From Pisolithus tinctorius (Eukaryota; Basidiomycota; Agaricomycetes; Boletales; Pisolithaceae), in assembly GCA_024663395.1 (NCBI GenBank), contig JANFAH010000023.1, positions 982,657-1,046,656 on the forward strand: DNA of 64,000 nt. Reading direction: 5' to 3'. The first letter of the stretch is position 1; each line of letters begins with the position of its first letter. A model generated the notes under the pieces. That model saw only the letters and a program-made list of their open reading frames with translations, did no database searches and was not told the DNA's origin. The translations under genes were made by a program, and so were the position numbers. Below are positions 45,226-56,331 of the stretch, piece after piece.

Positions 45226-45932
45226 GGGCTTTTTCCTTTTTCGCCCAAACTGCAAGGTCATGTGGGTCATGTGGGTCATCATCACTGTTGTTTGTCCTCG
45301 CAATGGTAGTCCTCAGTCTGTTGGCACCCAGAGCCTTTGGATCACCAGCAGTGGAGGTATTTCCAATACCTACTGATGCTGCATATGCCCTCAGTCACTC
45401 TGACTCGTAGCTGCACCTGCAGCTGATGGACAGTATTTCATTTATGTCCTGATCTCCCTTCCATGTTCCTTTGACTCATTTATATTGCTCGTATGTTTAC
45501 TTCCTAGTTCTGGTGTCTGGCTCCTTGCTGCACATTGATTGCACAGCCAGTATAGCCCTTGCTTCATCCTTCCCCCACTCTGTCTGACACCGTGTGTTTC
45601 CTTTTCTGTTTGATTGTTTGTTGCTGTGGATACTTACCACCTTGACAGCATGACTGGTATGGTACCCTATCAGTTACATATAAATACGCATGTACCATAC
45701 CTTGTATCCTTAGTTTTTTGATAGCTTGCAACTCAGCTGTTATCTTTGACTCATACTCTGTTCCCTCTCCATCGTGATCTCAGAAGAACTCGCCAGTAGA
45801 GGCTAACCCTTGCCAGTACTTGTCAATAACAAGTTGAGCCATAGGGGTTACAACAAGTTTGGCCTGTAGACTCCCCCTTCGCACCACTTGTGACTAGTCC
45901 ATTTGACAAAGTCACTTGGCTTGGGCATAACA
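45210..45932 (+). repeat. Ty3 3' LTR with preceding polypurine tract
   Basis: It starts TGTTATGCCC and ends GGGCATAACA, a better inverted end pair than in the 5' LTR. The polypurine tract AGAGGGGGGGA lies at 45199-45209. TATAAATA lies at about 45679-45686. Confidence 0.95.
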
Positions 45933-48774
45933 CTGTGCTCACAAAGACACAGTCATACCATCCAGAACCTTGATGCCATGAAGGCATTGCACGAATGTAT
46001 TTGTGCCACATGCTGCCAATACCACTTGGGTCACTTGGGGCTACAAAGGTTGCAGTGGCTGAATGAAAAATCTTGACATGACTGGTGAAGGGAGTAACAT
46101 GGTGGGAAGCAATCAGCATTGTAGAATCTGGGTGGAGTTGTTCAAAGATAAATCGAGCAATGAGCCCAGGGAGCGAAGGGATACCCAGCTCAATCGCCAG
46201 TGCAAGAGCATTCTTTGCATGGTTACAAGCTTGACAAGAGTTCATGTTAGTATGCTCAAGCCAACTCGGGCACATTGACAGTGTGATGTCACTCACCAGG
46301 GGTGCATGAGAGCTTCATGTCTGAATGTATCAACCCAGGGTGTTCATCCACAATTCCTGTGTTGTCATCATCCTCATCCAAGGTTGAAACCTCTCCATCT
46401 TCATGCTGTGCAACATCACTATTTTCCCTGCCCCCAACCTGGTCAATGCCTGTATCATAGTGGAGAGTGGCTGTGGGCATGTAAGGGTTATTATCCAAAT
46501 AAGAGAAAATCTGTGAATGTACCATTCAGTGGAGGATGATAGGGTTGATGTGAAGCTGGCAGCATCCCTTGGGCTTCAAAACCAGCATGAGCTGCAGCAA
46601 GCTGAGAAATGCATTGGTTGGTTTGCAGGATTTGTCTGAGGGCATTATACTTGTTTGAGTGGTGCCAAGGTTTCTTAACTGCAGTGATGTGCTTTGATTC
46701 AGTAATTGATGTACACAAACTGTTTGGCACACCAAAAAGGCAAATCAATGATTCATAGTGGACTGAGAGCATGCTGGCATGGAAGGGAGAAGCTGTCCAC
46801 ACAGATGCCAATGTCCCTGAAAATTTTGCAGTACTGATGAAACCAATCCAACATGTCTTTGAACTCAGCAAGAGTATCTTCAGTTATGACATTCCAGCAG
46901 ACAATGTAGCAAACCTCTAAGAATGTGCAGAATGTTCATATGATATCTTCTGGAACATGGCCCTCAATGGCAGGTAGGTATGCCTACACAGAATGAGATG
47001 GCATTGAAACAGAGTAATGGGAAATGGCCCACCTTCATCAGTGCTTTTGAATCATCCCCAGTCCATTGGCTGAACCCCCACCCATCAGGAAACTGTTGCA
47101 ACCCTGGAAATGGCAGCACTGAGGCAATACTGACAGTACACTGTCAGATATGTTAATTCATTGCATCAATTAGACTTACCATCGATTGATATCTGCTAAC
47201 CATTCCTTGGCACCAGTCTTGCCATACTCCAACTCCAGATATTTTCTGACCCACTTGACCAGGTGATCTTTGAATGTTCCTTTCACAAGCTGATGGAGAA
47301 GGTCCAGTGCAAGGAGTTGATGAATATCAGTGCAAGGGAAATCATCAGTAAATGGCTGCATGAAGAATTTATAGTAGCAAGGTTCCAGCTTAAGATTCAA
47401 TGACTTACCACAACATTTCCATCAATCCCCCACTCATCCCAAAGAATGCCAAGAGGCAGTTCTTCAATCAGTGCTTGAGTAAGTTCCAAGGTCTGTGGTG
47501 CCCCACTGCCATTGAGGTCATTAGGGAAAGCAATGCATCCGTTGAAATATGTTGGGTAGAAAAGTATGAGATGGATTGTGAATGAACCTTCCACACCAGT
47601 TTTGAATGATCCCTGAAATGAGAACTTGCTCAGGATAGTCAGCAGTGTATGGACTGAGGCCAAAAATAATGTGGCAAAAATGATGATCTGGGCATTTCAT
47701 GATTTGGGGCATTGTCATGCTGGGCTTGAGGGAGGCCAGTATCCTTGACATAGTGACATGGAAAAGTTGTTTTTTGAACCACCGAAATATGGGGTCATCA
47801 ACATATTTCTTCACTGCTGTAAGACTTACAAGTCAATACAGGCTCTGAATCCAGTAACAATGAAAACAAACCTTTTGGGATGGTGAGGAATGCAAGGAGT
47901 TCAACACCATTTCAATGAGCATGCTGGACATTGTTATGAATGTTCCCAATAGATACATATACAGGCCAGTAGTCATTCTGGCCTGTGGCCACAGACACTG
48001 TAGTCTTGTCACTCCCAAGAATAATGGGAACAAAAGTTCCATTGTGTGTTGATTCATCCTCACATATCTTGTCCTATGGTGCATGAGCCATTGTACAGGG
48101 ACAAATGGAAATGCATACCACTTGCATCCATGCCCAATCCCCTGACATGAAGTTTTCATACTGTCACTTCTCACTGTCCTTCGAAAAGTCCTGGTAAGGA
48201 GTGTAGTTGAACTCACTGTCAAACTCTGCATTGGCAAGCATATCCACTACGAGAGAATGGGCTGGGTGGAACCAGAACTCATATGTCTGGTCCATCCAAG
48301 GAGGAACAGCTCCCATGGGGTGTTCACCACTGTACTTTAACTTGAAACTGTCCCATGGAATGTTGCCAAGTAGTGTAGTATCAATTGTGTTATATAGCTC
48401 CTTGTGGTCTGCAAATGGTGGCATGTTGCTGCCTTGCTCAGTATGTAGCAACTGCCCCCATAAATCACAAAGCCTATCAATGTTAGTAGCTGACATCTCA
48501 GTATTCTGGAAAAGAAACTCTGCAGTTTCAAATCGGAGCTGGCTACCATATGGGCACGAAGAACCCTGGGGGCTGGTTTAGAAGGTGGCAAATGTTGATG
48601 AGGGCTATTTTCAGAACCCACTGGGTTAAAAGAATAGTTGTGATCCAATGACTGGTGCTGTTTTAAACTGGGAACTGTTTTGAATAAGCAGTTACAACCT
48701 GCATGAGGACATGGAATACAGCAGACAGTAAATGCATGGTGAGACAGGTGTGACCAAGGACCAGACTGAGGCAT
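45933..48774 (-). pseudogene. Plavaka-family transposase, N-terminal and central part
   Basis: ATG 48774 starts a protein with a C2H2-like finger (CPHAGCNCLFKTVPSLKQHQ). Recognisable blocks, in different frames, are DSFKLKYSGEHPMGAVPPWM (about 48320), VPIILGSDKTTVSVATGQND with YWPVYVSIGNIHNNVQHAH then a stop (about 48030-47920), and FKKQLFHVTMSRILASLKPS (47770). Next come HIIFGLSPYTADYPEQVLI, DFPCTDIHQLLALDLLHQLV (about 47345-47280) and SITESKHITAVKKPW (46700). The conserved tail ATATFVAPSDPSGIGSM (46050) ends at VFVST, where the Ty3 element enters. The rest is at 37424-37784. Plavaka is a basidiomycete DNA transposase group related to KDZ/CACTA elements. Stops and lost arginines show it is dead. 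Confidence 0.85.
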
Positions 48775-49039
48775 GGTGGGGAAGAGTGGATTAACACTAC
48801 GCTGGTGTGTGACGTGAACTGTTGTGCCTGTTGGGAGCTAGTCACAAAGCATTAGTGCCCATGGGTCAGCAATAGCATACATACCTGAAGCATGTAGTGT
48901 GCCTCAGAAAAAAATACAGAGTCCAACATCCCTTTGCTGTAACCCCCATTACCAACCCTTGTCCTTTGTGCCCCCAGTTTTGCTACAATGTCCCACCCTA
49001 CAACCCATGCAAAGAATGCTCATCAGCACCCTGGATATA

Positions 49040-51407
49040 TCCTACTTGAAGGGAAACAGGCTGTGGTGTACCTCGGAGCAAAAACAAGCTGACAATGCCT
49101 GGACTGAACAAGCAAGGCTGGAACAGGCAGCAACTTGAGAGTGAGGTATCAAATGCCTGGCCAATATTGTTGAAGAAACAGAGTGCCAAGAGAAAATGCT
49201 ACTCACCAATATCCCAAAGCCCAGGCCTAAACCACATGTTGTGTCAACAACACCAGTCAGGCCCTCTGAGGAATCTGAACTGGACATCAAGCCCATTGCT
49301 GGAATGGATGTCAGCAAAGATACAATGTCAGGAGAAAGTGCTGACCTGGATGGTGATGTTAACAGTCAACAAGTTGAGGTCAATGGTGAATCACCTATGC
49401 AAGTGGTAAGGAAACAAAGAAATCAGAAAACTTCAACTTGGGACATGGTAGAGGCAGTGCAAGGTGGCAATGAGTTTGCTGACAGTGTTGATAAGAATCA
49501 GCCTGAGAAAGGGAAGCACCAGGCATCTGTGTATGTTATCCCCCATCTTTCCACATGATTTTGCTCACTGAAGCTGTTCTCTTCTACTGGGATTGCCTTG
49601 ACCATTTCTATCATCAATGTAGCCAAGCATCAGCAAAAGGCAACTTTGCTGGCATTGGAGAAGTGAAGGATTGGGTGGACAAGCTTGCCTTGTCAAGATC
49701 ACTCCACACCTTGCTCTCTCAGTGGTCCACTTCCACCAACTCTCATGCACTGAGGTCCACCTCCACCAACTCTTGTGTACCAAGGTCCATCTCCAGTGCT
49801 AGCACTGACTCTGCATTCAAAGTTCTGCATTCAACTCTGGCTTCCTCTGCCATCTCCCAGCACTCATTTCCAGACCACCTTACTCCTCCATCTCAGCTCA
49901 ACCATGGTGACTATAGGTTTTATATTGATGAGGGTGATCTTGAACCCCTCACAGAGGCAGTTGGTTGATGGACAGACTCTATGGTAAGATTCTTTCTATG
50001 ATTTCTAATTCCATCTTGATTTTTTTGTGTAGGACATCACTGAAGTTGTTAGCGGTTCCAAGATAGATGAGTGGGAACCATCACCCCCACCTGCTGCTAC
50101 CCAATCATCTGCCCAGAAAGGTGCTCTTAAAGGAAATATCACACATGCTGCCAGTGACAAGTCTTTTGGGAGCTTGAAGAAAAAACAAACCCAGCAAATT
50201 CAGGTAGGCTTGTATCCCACACCACACATTTTTATTGACTGACATGCACTGTAGGTAGATGCAGGGGAGTCCAAATCAGATGCTCTGCCATCCAAACAAC
50301 CCAAGCCATCACAATGCAGTGCATCTGGATCTCAGCACTCTGGCAGTGGAGTGAACAGGAAGTATGTCAAGGATGACCTCCCCCTTGGCTCCATGGTTGA
50401 CAACATATGGAGACAATTCTTCATCTCTGCACTTGCACACTTTGCTGCTGGATACAACAATCCTTGGGCCATTCCCACCAAGAAATTCATGACAATCCTG
50501 CAGGTGATATGGGACAGGGTATATGAGAGTGAGATTGAGCACACTGTCACCAATGGTGGGCCTGTTTTCCACATTGTAAGTATTATTGTATGTGTCAACA
50601 TCTTAGCACTAATGCCATATTTCATTTTAGGCTAAACAAGGTCTTAATAACTGGTGTGGCAGGTTCACTGCAGCTGCCACAGCTGTCATCACAACATTCT
50701 TTGCCAATGATGCTGACTTCGAGGATCCCAAGCAATGTGTTGAATTCACAAAGGCAATGCTCAAGAGGAACTGATTTCTTTTCAGCCACAACAGGGGGAC
50801 AGACAACAAGGTAAAAAGTTTTCATGCCTTCTTGCATCACATTAACTTAAAGAGCTAAATAGATGTGGTCTGGATTGCAGAGGGCACCATTTGTGCTCCA
50901 AACCTTTGCCCATCACTTCAACTTCATCCAGGGCTGAATGGAAGTCCTGGCCTTAGATGGCAAGTTGGCTGGATCTCGTACAGTGCTTGCATTGGCCTGT
51001 GCAGTGGTGACATGCTATTTTATTTCCCTCCACTGAATCATACTGATACAATTTATTTGTAGGTCTGTCGAACTCTCATGTTGGTCACAGATGACCATCT
51101 TGCTTTCAGGTCTTCCAATTCTGCCAGTGTGTGGACTACCACCACTCCCAAAGGTAACCAGTATGAGTTTAATGATACTGTCTGGGGTGCAGCAACAAGG
51201 CATTACCTGGAGCCCATCAAAGGATTGTCCAAGGAGAATTTTGTGCTTGTGGTTGAGGACATGCAGATGTATGTCAAGAAAGGAATGGTGACCTCCAGTG
51301 CTATGGGCTTGGGAGAAGATGATAGTGAGTATGAAGATCTTTTTACCTTTCATGATCATTTGCAGTACAGAATTTTTCCCCAACTATATGTCATGCTTCT
51401 TTCATGA
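49040..51407 (+). pseudogene. Unknown companion protein of basidiomycete transposons, type A
   Basis: This is a multi-exon gene head-to-head with Plavaka. Blocks are DNAWTEQARLEQAAT, MLLTNIPKPRPKPHVV, VKDWVDKLALSRSLHTLLSQ, HGDYRFYIDEGDLEPLTEAV, DITEVVSGSKIDEWEPSPPP, a MVDNIWRQFFISALAHFAAG exon with a YNNPWAIPTKKFMTILQ core, and GLNNWCGRFTAAATAVITTF. Then come APFVLQTFAHHFNFIQG and, after introns, WTTTTPKGNQYEFNDTVWGA, ending in an acidic EYEDLF. Introns have clear GT-AG ends (for example 50203-50253 and 50577-50631). Similar proteins recur in basidiomycete genomes beside transposases. Function is unknown. Stops (AT*E*G, KRN*FLF, QG*MEV) sit where CGA arginines would be expected. Confidence 0.6.
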
Positions 51408-51908
51408 TTTCATCTCCTCCATTGTGCTTTCATAGTCACATCCATTGTATTCCATAGATAGCACTGTCTATTCTATCTCATGTGACTCATTTTGTATATC
51501 TCAAGTCATGCAAGCTCAATAAGCTGCAAAGCATGGCAAGTTAGATTTTGACACTAAGTCTTTTTCTCCTTATTGACAATTTTGGCTTATTATACTTGGC
51601 TTGAGATTTAAGCTCAATAAGGTCAAATAAGATTCAATAAGATTTTTGTTAATTTGCTGATGCAGTGAAAACTGGTTATCATGCCATGTGACCCTAGCTA
51701 ATGAGATATGAAATCAATATGAAAAATATGATGTGGTCAATAATGTTTATGAGACTTGCCTTTTATGGACTGTGCTATGTAGCAATGTGTGATGTGATAT
51801 GTAGCATTGACTGCATCCTTGGCACAGTGCAGCAGCTATGTGGTACACTACACAGTGCAGGTGTGCTGTCCTCTCTACAACTCCTCCTTGATGCCCATGG
51901 CTTTGAAT
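51408..51908. other. Spacer between companion gene A and the Tnp2 gene
   Basis: This stretch is AT-rich and has no supported coding sequence. It holds several AATAAGNT-type short repeats (51520-51650). It could contain the promoter of the Tnp2 gene. Confidence 0.35.
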
Positions 51909-54900
51909 ATGGGTGAACTTGGATCAACAGTGTGGTACATGTGCAACTGCACCAAGTACAACTTCAGTCACCCTCATGCAGTCTCCAAGGCAACTTTCTA
52001 CTGTCATATTGATGAGGTGGACACTGAAGAAGAGAAAGCACATTTATGATCTACCAAAACCTATGAGGGGCTCAACTTTGCCAGGCAATCCACTTCCACT
52101 GCAGCTTGCCATGTAGCCATTCTCCAGGCCATGGCAAAAAGGTGTCTTGAGATGGTTGAAGATGCCTGCAGGCATGTTGGGCATCAGAAGCATGCTTGCA
52201 GTGCTGACATGGTGAGTTTTCTGAGTTATTTTCATGTAGCAGCACTAACTTCAAAGCCTACCATAGGGTGTACCCCCACCCACACCAGCATTCCTTGAGG
52301 AAGGCTTCAGTCATCCAGCCAACGAGGTATGTCATCAATTCATCCATGCTGATGCTCTGATGCTCTGACACCAATTTTTTCTATAGGACATGTCTCCAAG
52401 TATACCTGGTCTTCCTCTCAACACACCAGCCAACAAGGTAAGTACTCCATCGATATTCACATTCACATTCACTGATCCAAATGCCTTCATAGGATACACC
52501 TCCACACTTCCCAGATCTCCCTGAGGATGACTTTGATCCCCCACCTGACAAGGTAAGAACTCCATCGATATTCACATTCACATTCACTGATCCAAATGCC
52601 TCTGTAGGATATGCCTCCACACTTCCCAGATCTCCCTGAGGATGACTTTGATCCCCCACGTGACAAGGTAAGTTACAAGTGCCAGTGGTTTTTTTGCCCA
52701 CTAATCCAACTTGTTCCAATAGAATCTACCATTGCACACACCTGATGTACCAGATGCAATCCTCCACCTGCCCAATGATGAGGTTAGTCACTATATACTT
52801 ACAGTATTATCTGGACTGCTGACTTCAATCCACATCATAGCAACCTGTAGAATCTGATCTTCCCAGCAATCCATCAACCAATGTGGTTTGACCATTGGAC
52901 GACATCGATTCCCTGCATACCCTCAACATACAGCATCAGTGTCAGGCTTGTCCCATTGTCAATATAGAGGTGCTTGTGGCAACTGCCATATTCCCATCCA
53001 TGCAAGAGACCATGAACTTTGTTGCCAAGCTCAAGAACATGTCCTTGAATGATTCAGTCTCCAAGCTTGATGAGGATGCTCTTGAATGGTTACACAACCT
53101 CCCAAGTCAACCAATATCTATTGAGAACCCAGGCATGTGTTTCTCCATATCCACTTACCTAGCTCTCGAGAGCACATCTCAAAATGTGTACAATCATGTC
53201 TGCCAAGCAGCTCGCAGTAGTTTTGCTGGTTCCCTGGGTGCTGATGATATTCTATCCTTCTATAATGTCAAAAAACTTATCACATCCTACATGGGGGTCA
53301 TTTCTATTGAACATGACATGTGTTGTAACACCTGCATTGCATATACTGGTCTGTTCTCCCAACTCAAAGTTTTTCCTACATGTGAAGTTTCTTGCTGGAA
53401 GGAGGAATGGTTGCAAGGCAATTGCAGATGATCCAAAGTCACTGCTCAAACATTCACCACAATTCCAATTGGGCCTCAGCTGCAGGCTCTCTACCAGCAC
53501 AAAGACAGTGCTATTGACATGGACTATTTGCATAGACATATGCAAGAGATCCTTTGGCAGTTACAGGAGACAGGGAGTATCCCTGTCATCAACAATGTCT
53601 TGATGGGGTGGGATTACCTTGGTGCCATTCTCAACAGTGACATCAAGCCAAATGATATCATTCTCATGGTTTCAATTGATGGAGTGCAGTTGTATGATAG
53701 CAAGGAGTCAGACTGTTGGATATATATTTGGATCATCATCAACTTACCCCCAGACAAATGATACCACAAGCTTCATGTCCACCCTGGAGGCTTTATCCCT
53801 GGCCCAAATAAACTCAAACATCTTGACTCGTTCCTCTTCCCAGGTCTACACCACCTTTCTGCTCTTCAGGCTGAAGGGCTCCCCATTTGGAATGCCCACA
53901 TGGATTCACATTACCTCTCTGATATATATCTCTTATTCACCACCACAGATGGCCCCAGTCTTGTCTACTGGAATGGCATGGTGGGACATAGTGGAAAGAA
54001 TGGCTATCACATGTATTGCAGTGTTATTAGCAGGCATAAGTCACAAGGGAAACACTACTACCCAGCCCTCCTCCAACCTTGTGATCATTGCATCAGAGGG
54101 AGTGACCACCCTGATGTCAATGTCTTTAATCTTCTGTTTGGTGGATGTACCAACTATCTTGCTAACCTCAAAACCATTGTCACCATTTGCAATCAGACTC
54201 AGTGGGACAAAAAGAAGACTGAGACAGGCCTAACCAAACCCCCCCTCCTTCTCAGACTCCATCCAAATCAGTGTCTCAGCATCCCCCTTTGCATAACCAC
54301 TGATACAATGCATCTTGCCAGTAATATCAGTGACCTTCTCCTCTCTCTTTGGCATGGTACAATCAATCATGCTGATAGCGATGACCCAGAGTGCTGGCCA
54401 TGGGCAGTCCTTGCCGATGAAGAAGTATGGCATGCTCATGGGGAGGCTGTCATGCATGCTGGCTTCCATCTCCCTGGCTCTTATGATCGCAAGCCCTGCA
54501 ACATTGCTGAAAAGATAAATACCCAGTACAAGACCTGGGAATTCCAATTATACATGTTCACCCTCATGCCCATCCTCCTTTGTTCCAGTCCTGCCTAGCC
54601 CTTTCTGGGAAAACTACTGCAAGCTCATCCATGGCTTTCAGATCATGTGCCAAAGCACATTGACAAAGGACGAACTTCTTGATGCCCATGCCCTTCTCTG
54701 CAGCTGGGAGCACAAGTTTGAACTCACTTACTATGGCCTCCTTGAGTCTTGTATCCACTTCATTTGCCCTTGCATCCATCAAGTCATCCATCTGGTCTCT
54801 GAGGCAATACACAAGGGTCCTCCAAGCTGCTATGCCCAGTGGACTATGGAATGCATGATTGGGAGTCTTGGCAAGCAAATTTGACAACCATCAAAACCTT

Positions 54901-55223
54901 TTGCCAACTTAGCTTGTGAGGGTATCCGGCATTGTCAGGTAAATTCCCTCCTATCTGCAATGCCTGAGCTCAATGACTCTGGCAATGGACTCCCCTCTGG
55001 TGCTGAGAACCTCCATGATGGGTACATTTTGCTTTGCAAATGCATGAAGAACTCCATAATCCCCTGGGGTGACAAAGCTGCCTCAATTTCTCAATTTCTT
55101 GGCCCTGGACATGTCCTCCCATGCATCAAGAAATGGGCCTGGTTGTGCCTACCAAATGGGCAGATTGCATGGTCAGCTTGGAGAGAGAAACTCCGTCCAC
55201 CAGAACAACTCCACATGTCATGA
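51909..55223 (+). pseudogene. Tnp2-family (CACTA/En-Spm) transposase gene, decayed
   Basis: The ATG at 51909 starts MGELGSTVWYMCNCTKYN and FSHPHAVSKATFYCHIDEVD, a Cys/His-rich N-terminus, followed by a stop at HL*STKTYEG. A run of mini-exons (52262-52780) precedes a large exon from about 52890. Catalytic-core blocks are LMVSIDGVQLYDSKESDCW, YIWIIINLPPDK and, in other frames, HVHPGGFIPGPNKLKHLDSF, TTDGPSLVYWNGMVGHSGKN and DTMHLASNISDLLLSLWHGT. Next are NIAEKINTQYKTWEFQLYMF, QWTMECMIGSLGKQI, a RHCQVN block and SMPELNDSGNGLPSGAENL. The end KKWAWLCLPNGQIAWSAWRE shows Trp and Cys where the family has Arg, and the stop at 55221 falls at such a site. It is the transposase of a CACTA-type DNA element and is inactive. 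Confidence 0.85.
52262..52780 (+). repeat. Array of mini-exons encoding about 20-residue Pro-rich units
   Basis: Five consecutive exons of 51-60 bp are each bounded by AG and GT(A/T)AG or GTATG and separated by introns of 50-60 bp. They encode GVPPPTPAFLEEGFSHPANE, DMSPSIPGLPLNTPANK, DTPPHFPDLPEDDFDPPPDK, DMPPHFPDLPEDDFDPPRDK and NLPLHTPDVPDAILHLPNDE. Exons 3 and 4 and the introns before them are nearly identical over about 115 bp (52444-52558 and 52559-52673), a recent tandem duplication of an exon plus intron. All exons are multiples of three, so units can be gained or lost without a frameshift. Confidence 0.8.
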
Positions 55224-56331
55224 AATGTTAAGGTCAGTTCACTCATGTTACAAACTCTATCATAAGGCTAAAAGTATATGTAGTTTCTAAGTGATGGTGA
55301 GACCCAATGTGGAGAGGTACAATATTTCACTAGGTTGACCAACATCAGAGATGGGGGTAGCTGGGAATATATCAACATTGCCATCATCTGCGAATTACTC
55401 AACACCTGATGAAGATCTACTTTGACTTTCGAATCATGTTGTCCTTGCTTCAACTCTACTCAACTTGTTATCAGTAATCTGTGTCAAACAGATTGTCAGC
55501 ATTGTCGCAATGATTCCTCAGTGCATGGCATTGCCATCAGGCATCAAACAAGATGTATACTGTATGATGGAATGACCTGGATTTGACATGTCTACATGGG
55601 GCATACCATACAGTGTTTACTGCAATGGGGATGATGATGAAGGTGGAGAAGATGTCAAGTAGGATCATATGCTGTAGTACTACCAAGTTGAAATCAATGC
55701 ATTTGGGTTTACTGCATGAGTTAACAGCAGTTGAATTGTTCAATGTATGCATGAAAGTACAAGCAATTGCAGAAGGTATCAAAACATTCAATCTAGTCTA
55801 TGGCATTTCTCTTCTCTCTCAAGCCTATCCTCATATTTTTCCATAGCTTCCCTCCTATGCATGATTTCAATGAGAAGAATCAAGGGATTGAATGAACAAA
55901 GGTAGTACTTCCAAGGCTGGGGGAGTACTTCCTCCTCAACACCTTGCAGATTCCTACCTTGCCAAGTGAGGAGCATGCAAGGGAATGGAGTTATGCTAGC
56001 AGTCTGCCTGGCACTGATCATTGGATTCCACAGAATTAGTAGGTAGATGCACTTACAGGCTCTTCTCACAATCAGTTGGATCCTCTGACTTGCCAGATTC
56101 TTTGAGCTTTGAATTGCCAAGCACCTGGCTAGCATCCTCCACCTTGACTGGATCTGTGTATTCAAGCATGATGTTCTTGACCTGCACAGGTTGTGTGTAT
56201 GGTTCCTTGACTCAAGGGCAGCCATGCTTGTGGAATTCAGGGTGTTTGATGCACAACACAATTCTCTAATGCATTCAATGAGGTTAGCAAAGTCAAAAAA
56301 GGCCATCACAAAAAACTTACCTCAGTACCAG
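55224..56331. other. Unassigned, CG-poor
   Basis: The long minus ORF at 55788-56309 has no recognisable motif. This is probably the 3' part of the Tnp2 element or the flank of the LTR that follows. Confidence 0.35.

Larger units (their letters stand above)
37785..45932 (+). mobile_element. Full-length Ty3/gypsy chromovirus (8,148 bp), TSD CTGTG
   Basis: Two LTRs of 720 and 723 bp (37785-38504 and 45210-45932) bound an internal region with gag, protease, RT, RNase H, integrase, a chromodomain-like tail and an extra ORF. Perfect CTGTG copies at 37780-37784 and 45933-45937 are the target duplication. The element lies in the plus orientation inside a minus-strand Plavaka transposase gene. The LTRs differ mainly by C/T and G/A transitions. 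All reading frames are damaged. Confidence 0.95.

Noticed and set aside
37785..45932. An env-bearing retrovirus-like element
   Set aside because: The extra 3' ORF shows no signal peptide, membrane span or fusion motif, so calling it env is not justified.
52440..52680. CRISPR-like or simple tandem repeat
   Set aside because: The units coincide with exon and intron borders of a transposase gene, differ in coding sequence, and lie in a eukaryotic genome.
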